From the NCBI RefSeq assembly GCF_958295425.1, contig NC_081154.1, positions 3,941,139 through 4,005,138 on the forward strand: 64,000 bases of DNA, written 5' to 3'. The first letter of the stretch is position 1, and each line of letters begins with the position of its first letter. This DNA is from Solea solea (taxonomy: Eukaryota > Chordata > Actinopteri > Pleuronectiformes > Soleidae). Shown here piece after piece: positions 42,540 through 54,353 of the stretch. Made by a program: the position numbers and the translations under genes. The notes beneath the pieces are model-generated. The model did no database searches and was not told the DNA's origin. It saw only the letters and a list, made by a program, of their open reading frames with translations.

Positions 42540-43389
42540 AGTTGTGAGAAGCAATAACAAGTATTAATAGTGACACACCGTGTCCTGTCCTTGGCCTGAA
42601 GGAATGTTTGTGTGTGTCTGCTCACTAACATGTGTGCCATCTCTGAGGTGGTCGAGTGTTTGTTGTCTCCTCTCCCTCTCCCTCCCCTCCCGTGTGTTTC
42701 CCTCTGTTTTATGTGTGTGTCCTGCCCATCCTCTTCCATTCAAACCCCCCCCACCACCACCACATTTACCATGACAATCGCTGCCTGCTGGGACCCTCTC
42801 CTATGTATGGCCCTGACCACCGCTGGCTACTGGCAGGGGCCCCATTCACTGCTGCAACCCTCGCCGGACCATAAAGAGCCTGGCAGGGTCCGGACAGCCG
42901 AAGCCACCCCTCCCACCCCCCTGTAAACGGCCAGCATCATCACACTTGTTGTGTCTTCTGCGTTACTACTACCAGGGGAAGGACGCGGGATGGCGGAGCT
43001 TGTTGCGGTTTATGTACTGGGGTTTTGATCTGGGGAGGGTGTGAGAAGAAAAAGGGGTGGGGGGGGGGGGGTTGGTTTTATGCGCCCAATTGGGGAGCGA
43101 GCGGCAGGTTTGAATGGACAGGAACACGGTTTTAAGGACAAATTGATTGGTGTTTAACTTGAGAGAGAGAATAAAGGAAGCGGTGATTTTGAGCAGACTG
43201 TTTCAAGACCAGACGTGATAGTGACAAGCTGAGCACTATAAAATGCCTTTGTGTTAGCCTATATGGCCTAAAAACTTAGACAATAGACAAGTGTTTATTA
43301 TGCAAGTGTGTTTCCTTTGCAGGGTGCACCCATTGAAATACTTGGCAATTAAAAAATTGAATCCTAGAGTGTTACAGTTCTCATAATTT

Positions 43390-43585
43390 TGTATTTTCCA
43401 TGTAGATCAAGGTCCATGAAGGCAAGATTGTGATCCTGTGTATGTTCTTGTATAGTATGTATGGCTGCTGACTGTTTGTATTCTTATTGTGCTTTGTAAA
43501 TGTGAAAAAAGAGATTTTTACTCTCAATGTGTTGTTTTCTCCTAGTTAAATAAAGGTTAAATCAGAAAATAATATAATATACATA
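43390..43585 (+). mobile_element. Possible LINE 3' tail
   Basis: Ends CTAGTTAAATAAAGGTTAAATC, a tail that I know from fish non-LTR elements, preceded by GTGCTTTGTAAATGTG. No frame remains. Confidence 0.35.
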
Positions 43586-44453
43586 TATAATATACAGTTT
43601 CTGATGTGTATATAACATGAAGAATGCACCTTTATATTATGTCTATGTAATGAAGTAAATCCCTGGACTCTTCAGGATGAAGCTGATCTGTAAATATTTC
43701 ACATTAAAAGCCCCTTTTTTTTAAATTAATAGATTCAGGGAACTGAGACATTAGAGTGCTTTTACTTTGAAAAAAGCAACTGTGAAACTGGTTCTTAAAG
43801 GTGTAGAGACGTATTTGTCCTGTGAACCTCATTTGGTTTTTATGGAGAAAATGTTTGAGACCAAGGTTTTTATATACCCTTACCTACAAAATAAAACTGG
43901 AGTTACTAACTGTGTGTATTTATAAAACTAACTAAAATTGTAGCCTAATTTTCATTTTTTGTAAATTAATTTCATACATAATCCTATTGGGTTTATATGA
44001 AATGTATTTATTCATTTCAAGATTGTATTTGAGACCTGTTTGACTCTTACACCTGGTAGATACTTCATATTACACAAAACTAACACTTAAACTAATAAAA
44101 ACAAACTAATTTCAAAAGCAAAAAAAGTCAAAACTAAATAAAAACTAAAACTAATGGGAAAAATCTTGAGACTTGGGATGTGGACTTAATATTTAACTTG
44201 AAATAGTATGCATAACATCTTTGTTAATTAATCTCTAATGCAACAAGCATATAAAACTAAAAAAGCTGCCACACGACGCTCTTTTAGACGATGGCTGTGG
44301 AGGTTAGAGGGGTCAGCAGGCAAGTGTCGCCTCTTTAGCACAAGCCATACATGATTGGCCTCTTCTCAAGAGCCACGGCTTTTTTTTTTCCTCCAAAATC
44401 AGTCATTTATTTGTGTGTCTGCCTCCATTTGATTGGAGTGTGAGTGTGTGTGA

Positions 44454-44456
<3 letters not shown>

Positions 44457-44493
<37 letters not shown>
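44457..44493. repeat. (GT)18 microsatellite
   Basis: Pure GT run. A similar one of about 16 units is at 44886-44918. Confidence 0.95.
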
Positions 44494-44495
<2 letters not shown>

Positions 44496-44885
44496 ATGCC
44501 TCAGACCTTGGGAGGGCTGCTCTGTACAAGCCCAAGCTTGCCCCAGCAGCAAATCCACAAAGCCTGTCAGTAATGAACGATGATGGCAGCAGCGGCATCA
44601 GCAGCACAGAGAGCGCAAGGAAGCAAAGGAGGATATTCACCAAAAAAACAAAAAAAACACACACACACACCCAACTGTCACACAAAAGCGGTGACATATG
44701 ATACAGCCACGCTTTATAGGAATTTTTTTCTGTTGTAAAATCAGTGTCTTAATCGCTCCGTTGCACCGAGAGAGAGAAACAAAGAGCGAGGTGTTAATCC
44801 TGCGCCTGAGCTGTATCAAACCTTTTATTGACGCAGGTGAGTGGCGGTAAACGGATTTTAAGATTCAACAGCTGACAAGTACAGG

Positions 44886-44918
<33 letters not shown>

Positions 44919-45105
44919 CTCTCTACCTCACACAAAGGGAAACTCCTATAAAGATAAAACACGCAAAACAACAAACTGAAGTTTACAAATGTGTGGTGAT
45001 AAGCAGCGAGAGGAAGGGGTTTGCTGTTGGTTTAACCTCAATCCTCTTAAATGTATTGACAGAGGTGGAATTTTCCACTGGTTTCACCCAAACAAACACC
45101 AGAGT

Positions 45106-45106
<1 letters not shown>

Positions 45107-45148
<42 letters not shown>

Positions 45149-45172
45149 TGCTCTCTCGCTCTCTCTCTCTAC
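45107..45172. repeat. (CT)n tract
   Basis: About 66 bases of nearly pure CT with a few interruptions, giving Ser-Leu-rich artefact frames. Confidence 0.95.
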
Positions 45173-45790
45173 ACCTTTGCAACAAGTTGCCTCTTCTTGA
45201 ACGCAGACACAGATTCCTCTCAGTTCACCAGAGGACGATGATGTTTAGCTTGATTGCCGAAAGTTCAAGATCACATTTAAACTCCCGCCTGAAAATGGCT
45301 TTTTCCCCCCAAAAGTGACGCCAGCCATGTCAACACTGTTGCTCCCATCAACATGAGCGTTTTCAAGCAAATTTCACAAAATAGAAAGTCAGAGAGCGAA
45401 AGAAAGAAAGAAAGAAAATTGCATATATGGACGTTGATGACGGTGTTTAGTCTGCGCTCATCTTATGGCGCACAGTGTTCCCCGAGACGCTGATTTGGTT
45501 GTCAGATTGTATCTCGGACGAGGGGGTGGCTCTGATTTGTTACTCCGGGGGGGAATAATGGAGGAGAGACGAGGAAGGATGTTTAGAATCGTGATGATTT
45601 GGGCTGATTTGCAACACGATCGGACGGGACGACAACGACGATTGTCGCTCTGCATAAATTTGTCACATGCATAAGTAGAAATATACAGGAGTTGATTCTT
45701 GTACGTTTTGACTAAGAAATGGAGGAGGAACTTATTGTGTCTGGATATTTTTATGATACAAATTCTGTATAGGACTACGGAGCCACTAGC

Positions 45791-46200
45791 CGCCCGTCTT
45801 CCACTACATGGTCCTGGCACGACTCGGCTCGCCTAGGCGTGGTACGGTTCTTTTGCTTTTCCATTAGTGACGGTACCTGGTGCTTTTTTTAGTACCTGCT
45901 CTGGCGAGGTTCCAAGCGAGCTTAGCCGGGACTGAAATTTGACAGACTGCCCGTCACTGATTGGTCAGAGTGTGCCGTCACTGGAAGAGTCATAAGAATC
46001 AAACCGAACAATGAATCAGTAAAAAGACTTAAAAATACCTGAAAACTTGTGTTACTCTCCAACATTGATCATCATTGGTGAACTAATTGTACTGATTCAG
46101 TTACACCGAAAACAACTGCTTTACAAGTCACTAGTCACTAGTTTGTGTGTGTTTGCGCGTAGAGCCGAGTCGTGCCAGGACCATGTATTGGAAAAGCTGC
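45791..46200. mobile_element. Inverted-repeat element related to 40918-41594
   Basis: Left end CTTCCACTACATGGTCCTGG then CACGACTCGGCTCG; right end GAGCCGAGTCGTGCCAGG then ACCATGTATTGGAAAAG. The roughly 40-base ends are inverse copies. The inside shares CACTGATTGGTCAGAG with the other element. Noncoding. Confidence 0.75.
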
Positions 46201-46529
46201 ATTAGTTATTTGCTCTGAAAACAGTCCAGTGGCCACATCGATGCAGGTGAAAATGTGTTTCACGGACGCTCCATTGCAGAAAATGCTGATGATTGACTAA
46301 AGACAAATGTCCCTCCATCACGCTCAGGGAAGTGGAACACCACATCCTGCTGCTGTGACACGTGAAACGATCTAACCTGGAGTTAGCGTCAAAAGGATTT
46401 GTGTGAATGTTGACAACTGCAGGTACACCATGTTGTTTGACTGATGGCTTTTTATTTCCAGGTTTTTCTTTAGTTTGTGTTGAGAAGTAACACGACGTAC
46501 CTCAGAATCAGAATCAGCAGCCTTTTATA

Positions 46530-46668
46530 AAAGTACCTTAAATGGAGACTTGAGTAAAAGTATCTTACCAGAAAATTACTTTGGTAGAAGTTGAAGTCAC
46601 TTTTTTATAATATTACTTTAGTAAAAGTCTTAAAGTATATGACATTTACTGTACTTAGGTATCAAAAG
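46530..46668. mobile_element. TACTTAGGTATCAAAAGTA element fragment
   Basis: Shares AAGTTGAAGTCACTTTTTTA and GTACTTAGGTATCAAAA-type segments, inverted, with 38690-38830. It is cut directly by a SINE at 46669, which shows the order of insertion. Confidence 0.6.
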
Positions 46669-46835
46669 TAGCTCAGTGGTAGGGTGAGGTGTCTTTCAAC
46701 TGGAAGGTTGTTGGTTCAATTCCTGGCTATGCTAGTCTCTATGTGTCTTTGAGCAAGACACTTAACCCCATGTGTGTGAATGGGTAAAAACTGTAGTATA
46801 AAGCAGCTCATCAAGACTAGAGAAGCTGTATTGTT
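46669..46835 (+). mobile_element. tRNA-derived SINE
   Basis: The head GCTCAGTGGTAGGGTGAGG resembles a pol III A box and GGTTCAATTCC a B box, spaced as in a tRNA. The body continues TTTGAGCAAGACACTTAACCCC and CATCAAGACTAGAGAAGC, as in fish tRNA-derived SINEs. A second copy is at 47938-48118. Confidence 0.8.
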
Positions 46836-47727
46836 ACATTTGGTCCTTCAGAATTAAAATAATATAAATATAAAAACAAACTCTTTGACAATAAATTCAA
46901 CACAATTATAAATGATTGTATTGTATGTTCAGGAAAACAGTTTAAACCCACAGGGTTTGAAAAGCAATTATTCACAGTAGCAGCAGAAAAGTATTTCACA
47001 TGAATATTTTTACGAAGCATTTTGTTGTTGCACACAATGATGGCTCATAGAAATGAGTCAAACTCCATTTATACAGAAATATTTGGTTGGTTTCCAAGTT
47101 AAATGAGAGTACTTAACCTGAATAACCCCTCAAAAATTAAAGATCTACAGTCAAAATAAACCACCTGGCACAATAGTGTGACTCGACTTCACCTTTACAG
47201 CGTGTCCTTGTCTTGTCGTACACCTGTGCTGAGTCACTACATGGCGACTGACTCGTGACAGCACAGCGGACACTCGTGCTGTCGGACAGGCCCAGACTTG
47301 CCTCGCTCAATGATTAGTCCTGCTTGTCTTACACTGGACACAATGGCCTCTTCCTCACTGACGCCGTGGCATCTTTATTGACCCATGGCTAACTGGGAAC
47401 AGGGTGAAACGAGGGAGTGGAACCGGTTCGGAGCGTCTCACTGAGAACAATAAAGACAAGCGCACAATGTGGACGAACCACTTTCCACTGTCTGATGTAA
47501 AGACGGCGTAATAACGGACAATGTCAACGCAGTGCTGAGCTGTAGTTTCACAGGGTGAAGACGTTATTTTTTGACATGGTCTTGTCATCAGCATACATTG
47601 GCGCTAACATTTGGGACATTTCCATGTATGGTTTCATTGGACTTCTGTCCTTGTCCCACTTCACAAGCATGAATGAACTGTCAGACTCTTTTTTTGTCCA
47701 ATTTCAGTTGGACAAAGACTTCTAAGA

Positions 47728-48535
47728 TACCATTTTTTCTGTGTCCATTACCGATACCGATATAAAAAACTTGAGTATCTGCTGATACCAATATTATACC
47801 GATACAGTCATTTTAAGACCGTTTATGAACTATGAAGCTGTTAACAATCAGTTACTGTACTTAAGTATCAAAACTACTTTTCTGATATAGAATGTACTCA
47901 CGTTTTAGAAGTAAAAGTATTAAAAAGGATTGAGACGTTGTGGCTCAGTGGTAGGGCAGGTTGTCTTTCAACTGGAAGGTTGTGGGTTCAATTCCTGGCT
48001 CTATATGTGTCCTTGAGCAAGACACTTAACCCCTTAAATCAGCGTGTGAGTCTTAAAACTGTAGTGTAAAGCACCTCATTAAGACTAGAAAAGCTCTATA
48101 TAAATACAGCCCATAATACCAACTCTTCTTCTTCTGATTTTATTTGGTAGTAACGAGTAACAAAGATCGCTAGAGGAAATGTTGTGGAGTAAAAGTAAAG
48201 GTAGCTAGAAACACAAATAACAAAGTGAAGTACAGATACGTGAATTATCTGTACGAGTCATTTCAAAGACACAATTCTGTCCAACTGTATCACAAATGTT
48301 GTTCTCTCAAAAAGAAGCAGAAATAAACAGCAAACAAACATGACTCAGCTAAAAATGCTTTTGCTGATTTTTATTTACATTTCTGTCTGTGCATAGTGAA
48401 ATATACTGTATATGATTTTTGGATTGTATCAGATTCTACATTTTTATCTTTGTCCGATATCCGATCCAGTGATTCTGACCAGTATCGGACCAAAACTGAC
48501 ACTGACCGATACCGATTCCCTTCCCTCTTCTAAAA
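47728..48535. mobile_element. Three-level nested repeat: SINE in element in hAT-like element
   Basis: The outer ends (CCGATACCGATATAAAAAAC at 47752 and GGACCAAAACTGACACTGACCG near 48487) match the hAT-type element at 30924-31137. The match breaks after GAAGCTGT at about 47841. A TACTTAAGTATC element (about 47848-47935 and 48130-48250) is inserted there, and that is split in turn by a SINE (47938-48118). Exact joints are approximate because all three are mutated. Confidence 0.65.
47938..48118 (+). mobile_element. tRNA-derived SINE, second copy
   Basis: TGGCTCAGTGGTAGGGCAGG, GTGGGTTCAATTCCTGGC and GAGCAAGACACTTAACCCC match the copy at 46669 closely. It ends near TATATAAATACAGCCC. Confidence 0.8.
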
Positions 48536-48539
48536 TGTA

Positions 48540-49075
48540 TTTCAAATGTCTGGTTTTAGACCAACAAAACAATTTATCTCTAGCATGTACTGAGTACGAC
48601 GTGGTCATAGATCTGCACTTCACTTCTATCCCGTGACAAGTTTGTGTAAGATCATTTATTAATGAAATGCTAGGGGACCAAACAGTGATCCCTGAGGTAC
48701 ACCCTCTGTACACTGCACTGTAACGGACTGTGCTTCATTACACACGAACGACAAATTACAAACTTTCAATTTCATCACTTTCATCTTTTCTTACTTTCTT
48801 TTTTTATTGTTTCTCTTTTCTTTTAACAATATCTCCTCTTTTTGTCCTCTCCCTCTCTCTCTCTGTCCTCTCTGGGTCCCATGTGTCCTACATGAATATC
48901 AGATAACAGTTCCATGAAAATGAATCCAGTGAGAGGCAACCTACAGAGGGAAAGAGGGAGGAAGGGAGGGAGGGAGGGAGGTAGGGGAGGTTACATGTAG
49001 CACAAATAGACATAGACAGAGAGAGTTTCTAAGAGTTAGCGTGATCGCTAATGAGGTGTGTGTGTGTAACTGGTA
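48540..49075. other. Intergenic DNA with pyrimidine and purine runs
   Basis: T-rich and CT-rich sequence, then a (GGGA)n run at 48950-48980. No gene is seen. Confidence 0.6.
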
Positions 49076-49079
49076 TTCC

Positions 49080-49270
49080 TTACGTTGTGGCGACCTAAAT
49101 CTGATTACACAGTCACATTATGGGGACTTGTCTTCCTTATGGGGACAAAAATCAAGTCCCCCATAATGTAAATTATTACACTTTAAGGTTTAAGGTGAGG
49201 TTTTAAAGTTAGGTTAAGGTTAGGGGTCAGGGTCAGGATTAGGCCAGTAGTAGTTATGGTTACGGTAAGT
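49080..49270. repeat. Dispersed TTATGGGGAC repeat linked to (GT)n
   Basis: CATTATGGGGACTTGTC and its inverse, CAAGTCCCCCATAATG, form a short hairpin-like unit followed by degenerate GGTTAGGG-like repeats. GT arrays follow at 49435-49458. A related GGACCAAAACCTGGTCC hairpin with TTAAGG-like tail is at 50617-50760, next to the GT array at 50812-50855. Confidence 0.6.
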
Positions 49271-49539
49271 CTCCAGGAAATGTCCTCTGAAGTCATGGAA
49301 ACCATGGTGTGTGTGTATGTGTGTGTGTAATTGGTGGTGGGGAGCCATTAAGTGGAGAAGAAAATCCAGGTCTTGAGGATGGCTGGAGGACACATGGTAC
49401 GGTAGAGGGCTGTCCTCTGGAGATGACAGGGACGTGTGTGTGTGTGTGTGTGTGTGTAGGGTGGGCTGGTGTGGGTTGGGGAGGGAGGGGTTTACTCAGG
49501 AAGTAAAGCATTAAAAGCATATAAGGTCATTTGTTGCCG

Positions 49540-49830
49540 CACAGTTTTGTGGCGGCGTTCAGTGGTCACGTGATGTCACAGTTGTATGTGACAGTCTCTC
49601 TTTATTAAAACAGAGACACAGTTTTCTTCCAACCTGGTTTTAAACCAGCCACTTGTGCGTTGTGAGGCAGAGACACTGATTAGTCCCTTTCACGGAATCT
49701 AATTGGACACTCGTGGGCTTAAGATGGAAGGATATGCAAATACAAGCCGATAATGGAGACGCAACAGTCGGACAAATAAAGGACGCGTCATTAAAACCAT
49801 TTCCAATAAATAATTAGCAAATCATTTGCA
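49540..49830. promoter_or_regulatory. Candidate regulatory block with canonical octamer
   Basis: Unique sequence with ATGCAAAT (49734-49741), ATCTAATTGG, GTGATGTCAC and TAATTAGC-type sites close together. It lies about 4.5 kb downstream of rhbdf1. Regulatory role is inference. Confidence 0.3.
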
Positions 49831-50114
49831 CTCATGGCTACATATGATTCAATATGAATTCATACGGTATAGGTTTTATTTTATTTTAATTTAATAATCG
49901 GTGCATGTGTTTGAGATTTAAAAATGTAAACAGACAGTAAAACCCCCAGGAATGAGCTTTATCTTATTAAGTTGAAGAAAGGTCCAAAAGCAAGATCACA
50001 CAGAATTACAGAAGTGCAAATTTAATATAATACACATAAGTATAATTGCAGTCGTGGAGTTTCAGGAGTTTCTGAAGTTAATCCTCTAACAAGCGCTTCT
50101 GTGTCGTCATTTAT

Positions 50115-50340
50115 TAGATTACATTCGATTAGATTGGATTTATTGTCATTGCACATGTCACAAGTACAAGGTAATGAAATGCCGAAGGCATCCAATACAG
50201 TATGTGCATAGGGTTCTAAACAAGTGGTACGAGTATAAATAAATACGGCAGTACATAAATATGGTTAAAAAAATAAATAAATGTAAAATAGGTAAAGGGT
50301 TCATCATTAGTGAAATTAGAAAGGTTTTAGAAACACTTCA
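50115..50340. mobile_element. Dispersed repeat (GGATTTATTGTCATTGCAC)
   Basis: The start ATTAGATTGGATTTATTGTC and ACAAGTACAAGGTAATGAAA recur widely in fish genomes as far as I know. A short related piece is near 12690. Class not assigned. Confidence 0.5.
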
Positions 50341-50348
50341 TTTAAAAC

Positions 50349-50390
50349 GCACACACACGCACGCACACACACACACACACACACACACTG
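50349..50390. repeat. (CA)n microsatellite
   Basis: CA run with two CG interruptions. Confidence 0.9.
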
Positions 50391-50807
50391 TAAGTCCAGG
50401 TGGTGTATAGGACCATGTGTGTGTGTGTGTGTTGGGGGGAGGGAGCTATAACATTACTCTCCATCAGCTCTACCATAGGTGGGATCATCAGACAGGTGTG
50501 TGCTGGGCCTCCCTGTCCCCTCCCCCCTCCCTCCCTCCCTCCCTCCCCCCCAAAAACCAAGCCACCCACCTGATGGTCTGAAGAGTGTGTTGTGTGCTTG
50601 TATTTGTCACCTCTGTAGGACCAAAACCTGGTCCTAATGAGGCAGAGGTTCAACTTCATATCTGAGGAACTGGTTTAGTTTAGGGCTAAGGTTAGTAAAG
50701 TGTAGTTATAGGTTAAGGTAAAGGTTTAGGCATGTACGAGTTATGGTAAATGTTGGGGATAACAGTTTGTTATCGAGGCTGTCACTGCAACGTCCTGAGA
50801 AGATGAG

Positions 50808-50811
<4 letters not shown>

Positions 50812-50855
<44 letters not shown>
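50812..50855. repeat. (GT)22 microsatellite
   Basis: Pure GT run. Confidence 0.95.
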
Positions 50856-50857
<2 letters not shown>

Positions 50858-51000
50858 TAGGCACAATGAAGAGCGAGGGTCTGTCAGAGGCCACCTGTTG
50901 GCCAGCTGTCAGGGTCCCATTTCAGGGTCGCCTTTCTCCTCAGACTCCATCCATCCATCCATCCCACTTTGTCTCTGTCTGTCTGTCGATCTGACCTAAC

Positions 51001-51090
51001 TTCCTACATACCTACCTACCTTCCTACTTACCTACAGTACCTACCTTCCTACCTACCTTCCTACTTACCTACCTACCTGCCTACCTACCC
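51001..51090. repeat. (CCTA)n/(CCTT)n tetranucleotide array
   Basis: About 22 imperfect units of CCTA, CCTT and CCTG. Confidence 0.95.
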
Positions 51091-51309
51091 ATTCCCAATG
51101 GTCAAAAACCGATTTAATCCTGGATTTAAACTGTTTTTTCACAATTTCACTTTAATTCTTACACTCGGTCAGTGTTTCTTTTTTGCCCTTTTGTCTTCAA
51201 TACATGCGCTAATTTTTAGACTTTTCTGTCTGTCTGTGTTGTGAAACCTTACTTCTACTTAATTCTCTCCCTAAAACAACATCCATTCATTAAAAGATGA
51301 GAGGAGTTG

Positions 51310-51362
51310 TGGAGGAGGAGGAGGAGGAGGAGGACGAAGGGGAGAAGGAGGAGGAGGAGGTC
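51310..51362. repeat. (GGA)n array
   Basis: Trinucleotide GGA units interrupted by GACGAAGG. The frames encoding poly-Glu or poly-Leu are artefacts. G-rich tracts continue at 51466-51480 and 51676-51690, the latter flanked by inverse copies of GGCATGGAGAGG. Confidence 0.85.
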
Positions 51363-52139
51363 TGGGTTGTACCTAAGTGTGTCTTGTTTGATGCTGATCA
51401 ATGGCTCGCAGATACCGTCCTCTTCATGACACATTACCATCTCTATTGTCACTGTGATGGAGGGCTGGGGGGGCGGGGGGGTGCAGCGGAGGAGGTTTGG
51501 AAAAACCAAATGATGAATGAGTGATGGAAATAAGGAGGCATGAAATGGACAGGAGGAGGATGTGATAGGATGGCGTTGGATTGGAGATGGGAGAAGAGAA
51601 GTGTGTGGAGGTTGGAGGAAAAGGAGAGAGAGATAATTTCCTTGGAGGAGTCTGCAGGGGATGGGGGAGGCATGGAGAGGGGGGGGGCCTCTCCATGCCT
51701 CTATTAGAACAAGCAGCCACTAGACGACAGAATAAGACCTAAGAGTCCTGAGATGATGATTTCTCTGGATCTGTATTCTGGCAGGGTAATTATTTTGTCA
51801 GCATTAGCTGCTCGTCCCGCTTTTAACGATAAAAAAAATGCAAAGAGCATTAACTCACACAGGGTTTTTACTCCATGTGTCAATGACAGGTGTGTGTTAA
51901 AGGAGCAGTGGGTCACATTTAAAAGGCTTTATTGGCGGATAAGGAATATAAACACCACAGAAATGTGTTTGTATACCTGTAAAATCACTTTAAAGTGAAT
52001 AATGTTTTCATGTTCATCGCTTTAGATTAAGCCTTTTGAGTGGACAAACCAGCAAGAGCATGCGTTCAGCAAACAAAGACAATTTCATTTAAACTTCTCC
52101 TTTCCAACACTAACATTTTGAGACAAACAACACACAATT

Positions 52140-52500
52140 AGGTACAAAAAATATGGAAACATCTACTATAAATAAATAAATAAATAAATAAACTTGCATT
52201 AAAAAAAGGAAAAAGGAAAACAAAAAGTACTCCATTTGTGAGGTCAAAGGTCTTTGGCACATTCATTTTAGGGACTTTATATAGATTTGTGTCTCATTAT
52301 AAAAGCACGTGAATATGAGTGGGGTCTTTGTAAAGAGTTTTTGTGGATGAAATAATATCATTATCATTTATAGTAGTTATAACCTTGTATTTTCTATTTA
52401 ACCATTCTATAAAGTGTTTGCAGAACAGCTGAGCATGAGAGCATGAAACCAAGAGATGTTCTGTTGTTTCAATATCACTTTTAAAAAGAAAATACATTCA
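52140..52500 (-). pseudogene. L1-type LINE remnant, reverse-transcriptase C-terminus
   Basis: The minus-strand frame 52297-52497 reads FKSDIETTEHLLVSCSHAQL then FCKHFIEWLN, the Glu-Thr-x-Glu-His-Leu and Cys-rich end typical of L1-group ORF2 proteins in fish. Everything upstream is missing (5' truncation near 52500), as is usual for LINEs. The AAAT repeat at 52163-52192 lies towards the 3' side. It is dead. Confidence 0.75.
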
Positions 52501-52654
52501 TTTAATGCAAAGCCAAATCTTAATCTTAATTCTCTGGAATATCATTCATTATTTTGGAGTGGATTTCTTTTGTTTTGGGTGGAAAAGAAAGGAAAGGAAA
52601 GGTAAGGAAAGGAAAGGAGGGTTGATCCCTGATTTTATTATATCTAATTGTAGG

Positions 52655-52915
52655 GATGAGAATAGGTCAGTATTGGCCCGATACTGTTCAAAATCCTTGG
52701 ATCTGATATCAGACAGATGCACAGACTCTAAAATTGTAAATAAAAACCAGCAGATGCATTTTTAGCTGAGTCATGTTTGGGGCTGTTTAGTTAGAACAAC
52801 ATTTGTGACACAGTTTGTAGAATGATGTCTTTAAAAATGACAGCAGCTTGTCAGCAGCTTCATAAACAGTCTAAAATAAAACTGTATCAGACTGATATCT
52901 GTAGATACTGGAGTT
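52655..52915. mobile_element. Decayed hAT-type element, inverted relative of 47728-48535
   Basis: TGTAGGGATGAGAATAGG then CAGTATTGGCCCGATACTG at the left, and the inverse of GCTTTTGCTGATTTTTATTTAC-like sequence inside, identify it as a relative of the elements at 30924 and 47728. Confidence 0.55.
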
Positions 52916-53893
52916 TGTTGTTGTCCGTGTTCAGCCCCTCAGAGCTCGTCCTCTCTATCATGAGGACTCACTCACTTAGACTCATTTACAGACAGGACTT
53001 AATGAATTCTCTCTCTCTCCATCTGTATAGAGGACCATGAAGAAGAAGAGGCCGTTCGTCTCACAAGGAACGGGAAACCAATGAGAGCTCTGCACGCTAA
53101 TAAACCTTCTGCTTGAAAATAATGACATTCAAATCCCACAGAGCAACAACACAACATCAGCACCTTGTAATTCAAGCCTTGGACCTTGAAGTCTTGTCAA
53201 GGACAGGTCCTGTGCTGCCACCTAGTGGGCATTCATTAAAACTACTGAAAACCTATTTACTAACTTACAGACACTTCCTCAGTGTAAGTTAGTTTCCAAA
53301 AAAAAACGACTTAATAATCCTCTTAACCACAACCGTGTCATTTGACTGCAAGTGACTGTCTCATAAGTATCACACACATCACACGGTCATGAGATATAAA
53401 GATATATGATGCGTTTGAGATCATTTACAGTGAATTTCAGCAAATGTCGCGTCACTGTAGCCCCGAGGGCCCCCAAACAGAGAGACAGCTGGATACATGA
53501 GTCTACAGTAACATGAACTAATGTTAACTTTGGTAGAAGGAGACCTTCTGAACGAGAGGCCAAAGGTGACGACGACGACGACGACACGAGGAGCCTCAGC
53601 TCTCATTTTGCAACATTTGCGATTACATTTTTGCTGCTAATGAAGACGGCGAGACAAATAGAAGTCAAAGTCACTCACCTTTAACTGAGAATATCACACG
53701 GATGATTTTTGAAAGTCCAGAGGCCTTTTGTCTCGTTGCAGTAACTCGGGGTTACCTTTGGATCAACACACCTGATCCAAATGATCAACCTTAACGACGC
53801 CGTTATTTGAGTCAGGTGTGCCCGACCAACTTCTGCAAGGCAGTGAAACCTCAGGTCGTTTGAATAACTAGTTACACCTGGTTAAAACTTCAC

Positions 53894-53987
53894 TGCTCCA
53901 GGTGAGGCTTGAACTCACAACCTCGGCATGTCTCTGCAGGTTACTGTCATATAAGTACCGCGCGCTGACCGATTGCGCCACTGGAGC
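53894..53987 (-). tRNA. tRNA-Ile (anticodon UAU), intron-containing
   Basis: The minus strand starts GCTCCAGTGGCGCAATCGG and ends GCCTCACCTGGAGCA, giving a 7-bp acceptor stem. The anticodon TAT is at 53951-53953. The anticodon stem arms CGGTA and TGCCG are separated by extra sequence, so a 20-base intron (about 53930-53949) sits one base after the anticodon, as in vertebrate tRNA-Ile(UAU). Removing it leaves 74 bases. The T arm contains GTTCAAGCC. An AAAA run on the plus strand at 53884-53887 gives the TTTT terminator. It decodes the rare AUA isoleucine codon and lies downstream of rhbdf1 on the same strand. Confidence 0.93.
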
Positions 53988-54347
53988 CTGTTTCCAGATG
54001 TTCTTATTTAGAAATCTAGGCGCAGCGTTTTGTAACGATGACATTTAATATCTAAACAAAAAAGTAAAAACTTCAGCATTTGTATTTAATTGGAGATATT
54101 AGAATTACATTACAGAGAAAGACTTTTACAAACTGGGCTGAGCAGTTATTAGTTGTGGGTTTAGATGAGTTTGTTTTCCCAGAGACGACAAGTTCCAACT
54201 CACAACCCAAGATCATCCGTGTATGTTAACCTGTGCTACTAGAGACAGCTCACTCAGCTGGTTAGTTTGGTTAGTTGTTGAAAGTGTGGTTGAGCTTCCT
54301 GGACGTAGGAAAAGAAACGAATGAGTCAAAGTCCGTGTCATGTTGTG

Positions 54348-54353
54348 TTTATT
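54348..54353 (-). terminator. Candidate rhbdf1 polyadenylation signal
   Basis: AATAAA on the minus strand, 670 bases past the rhbdf1 stop codon, in a stretch with no coding frame. It would give a 3'UTR of about 0.7 kb. Confidence 0.5.
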
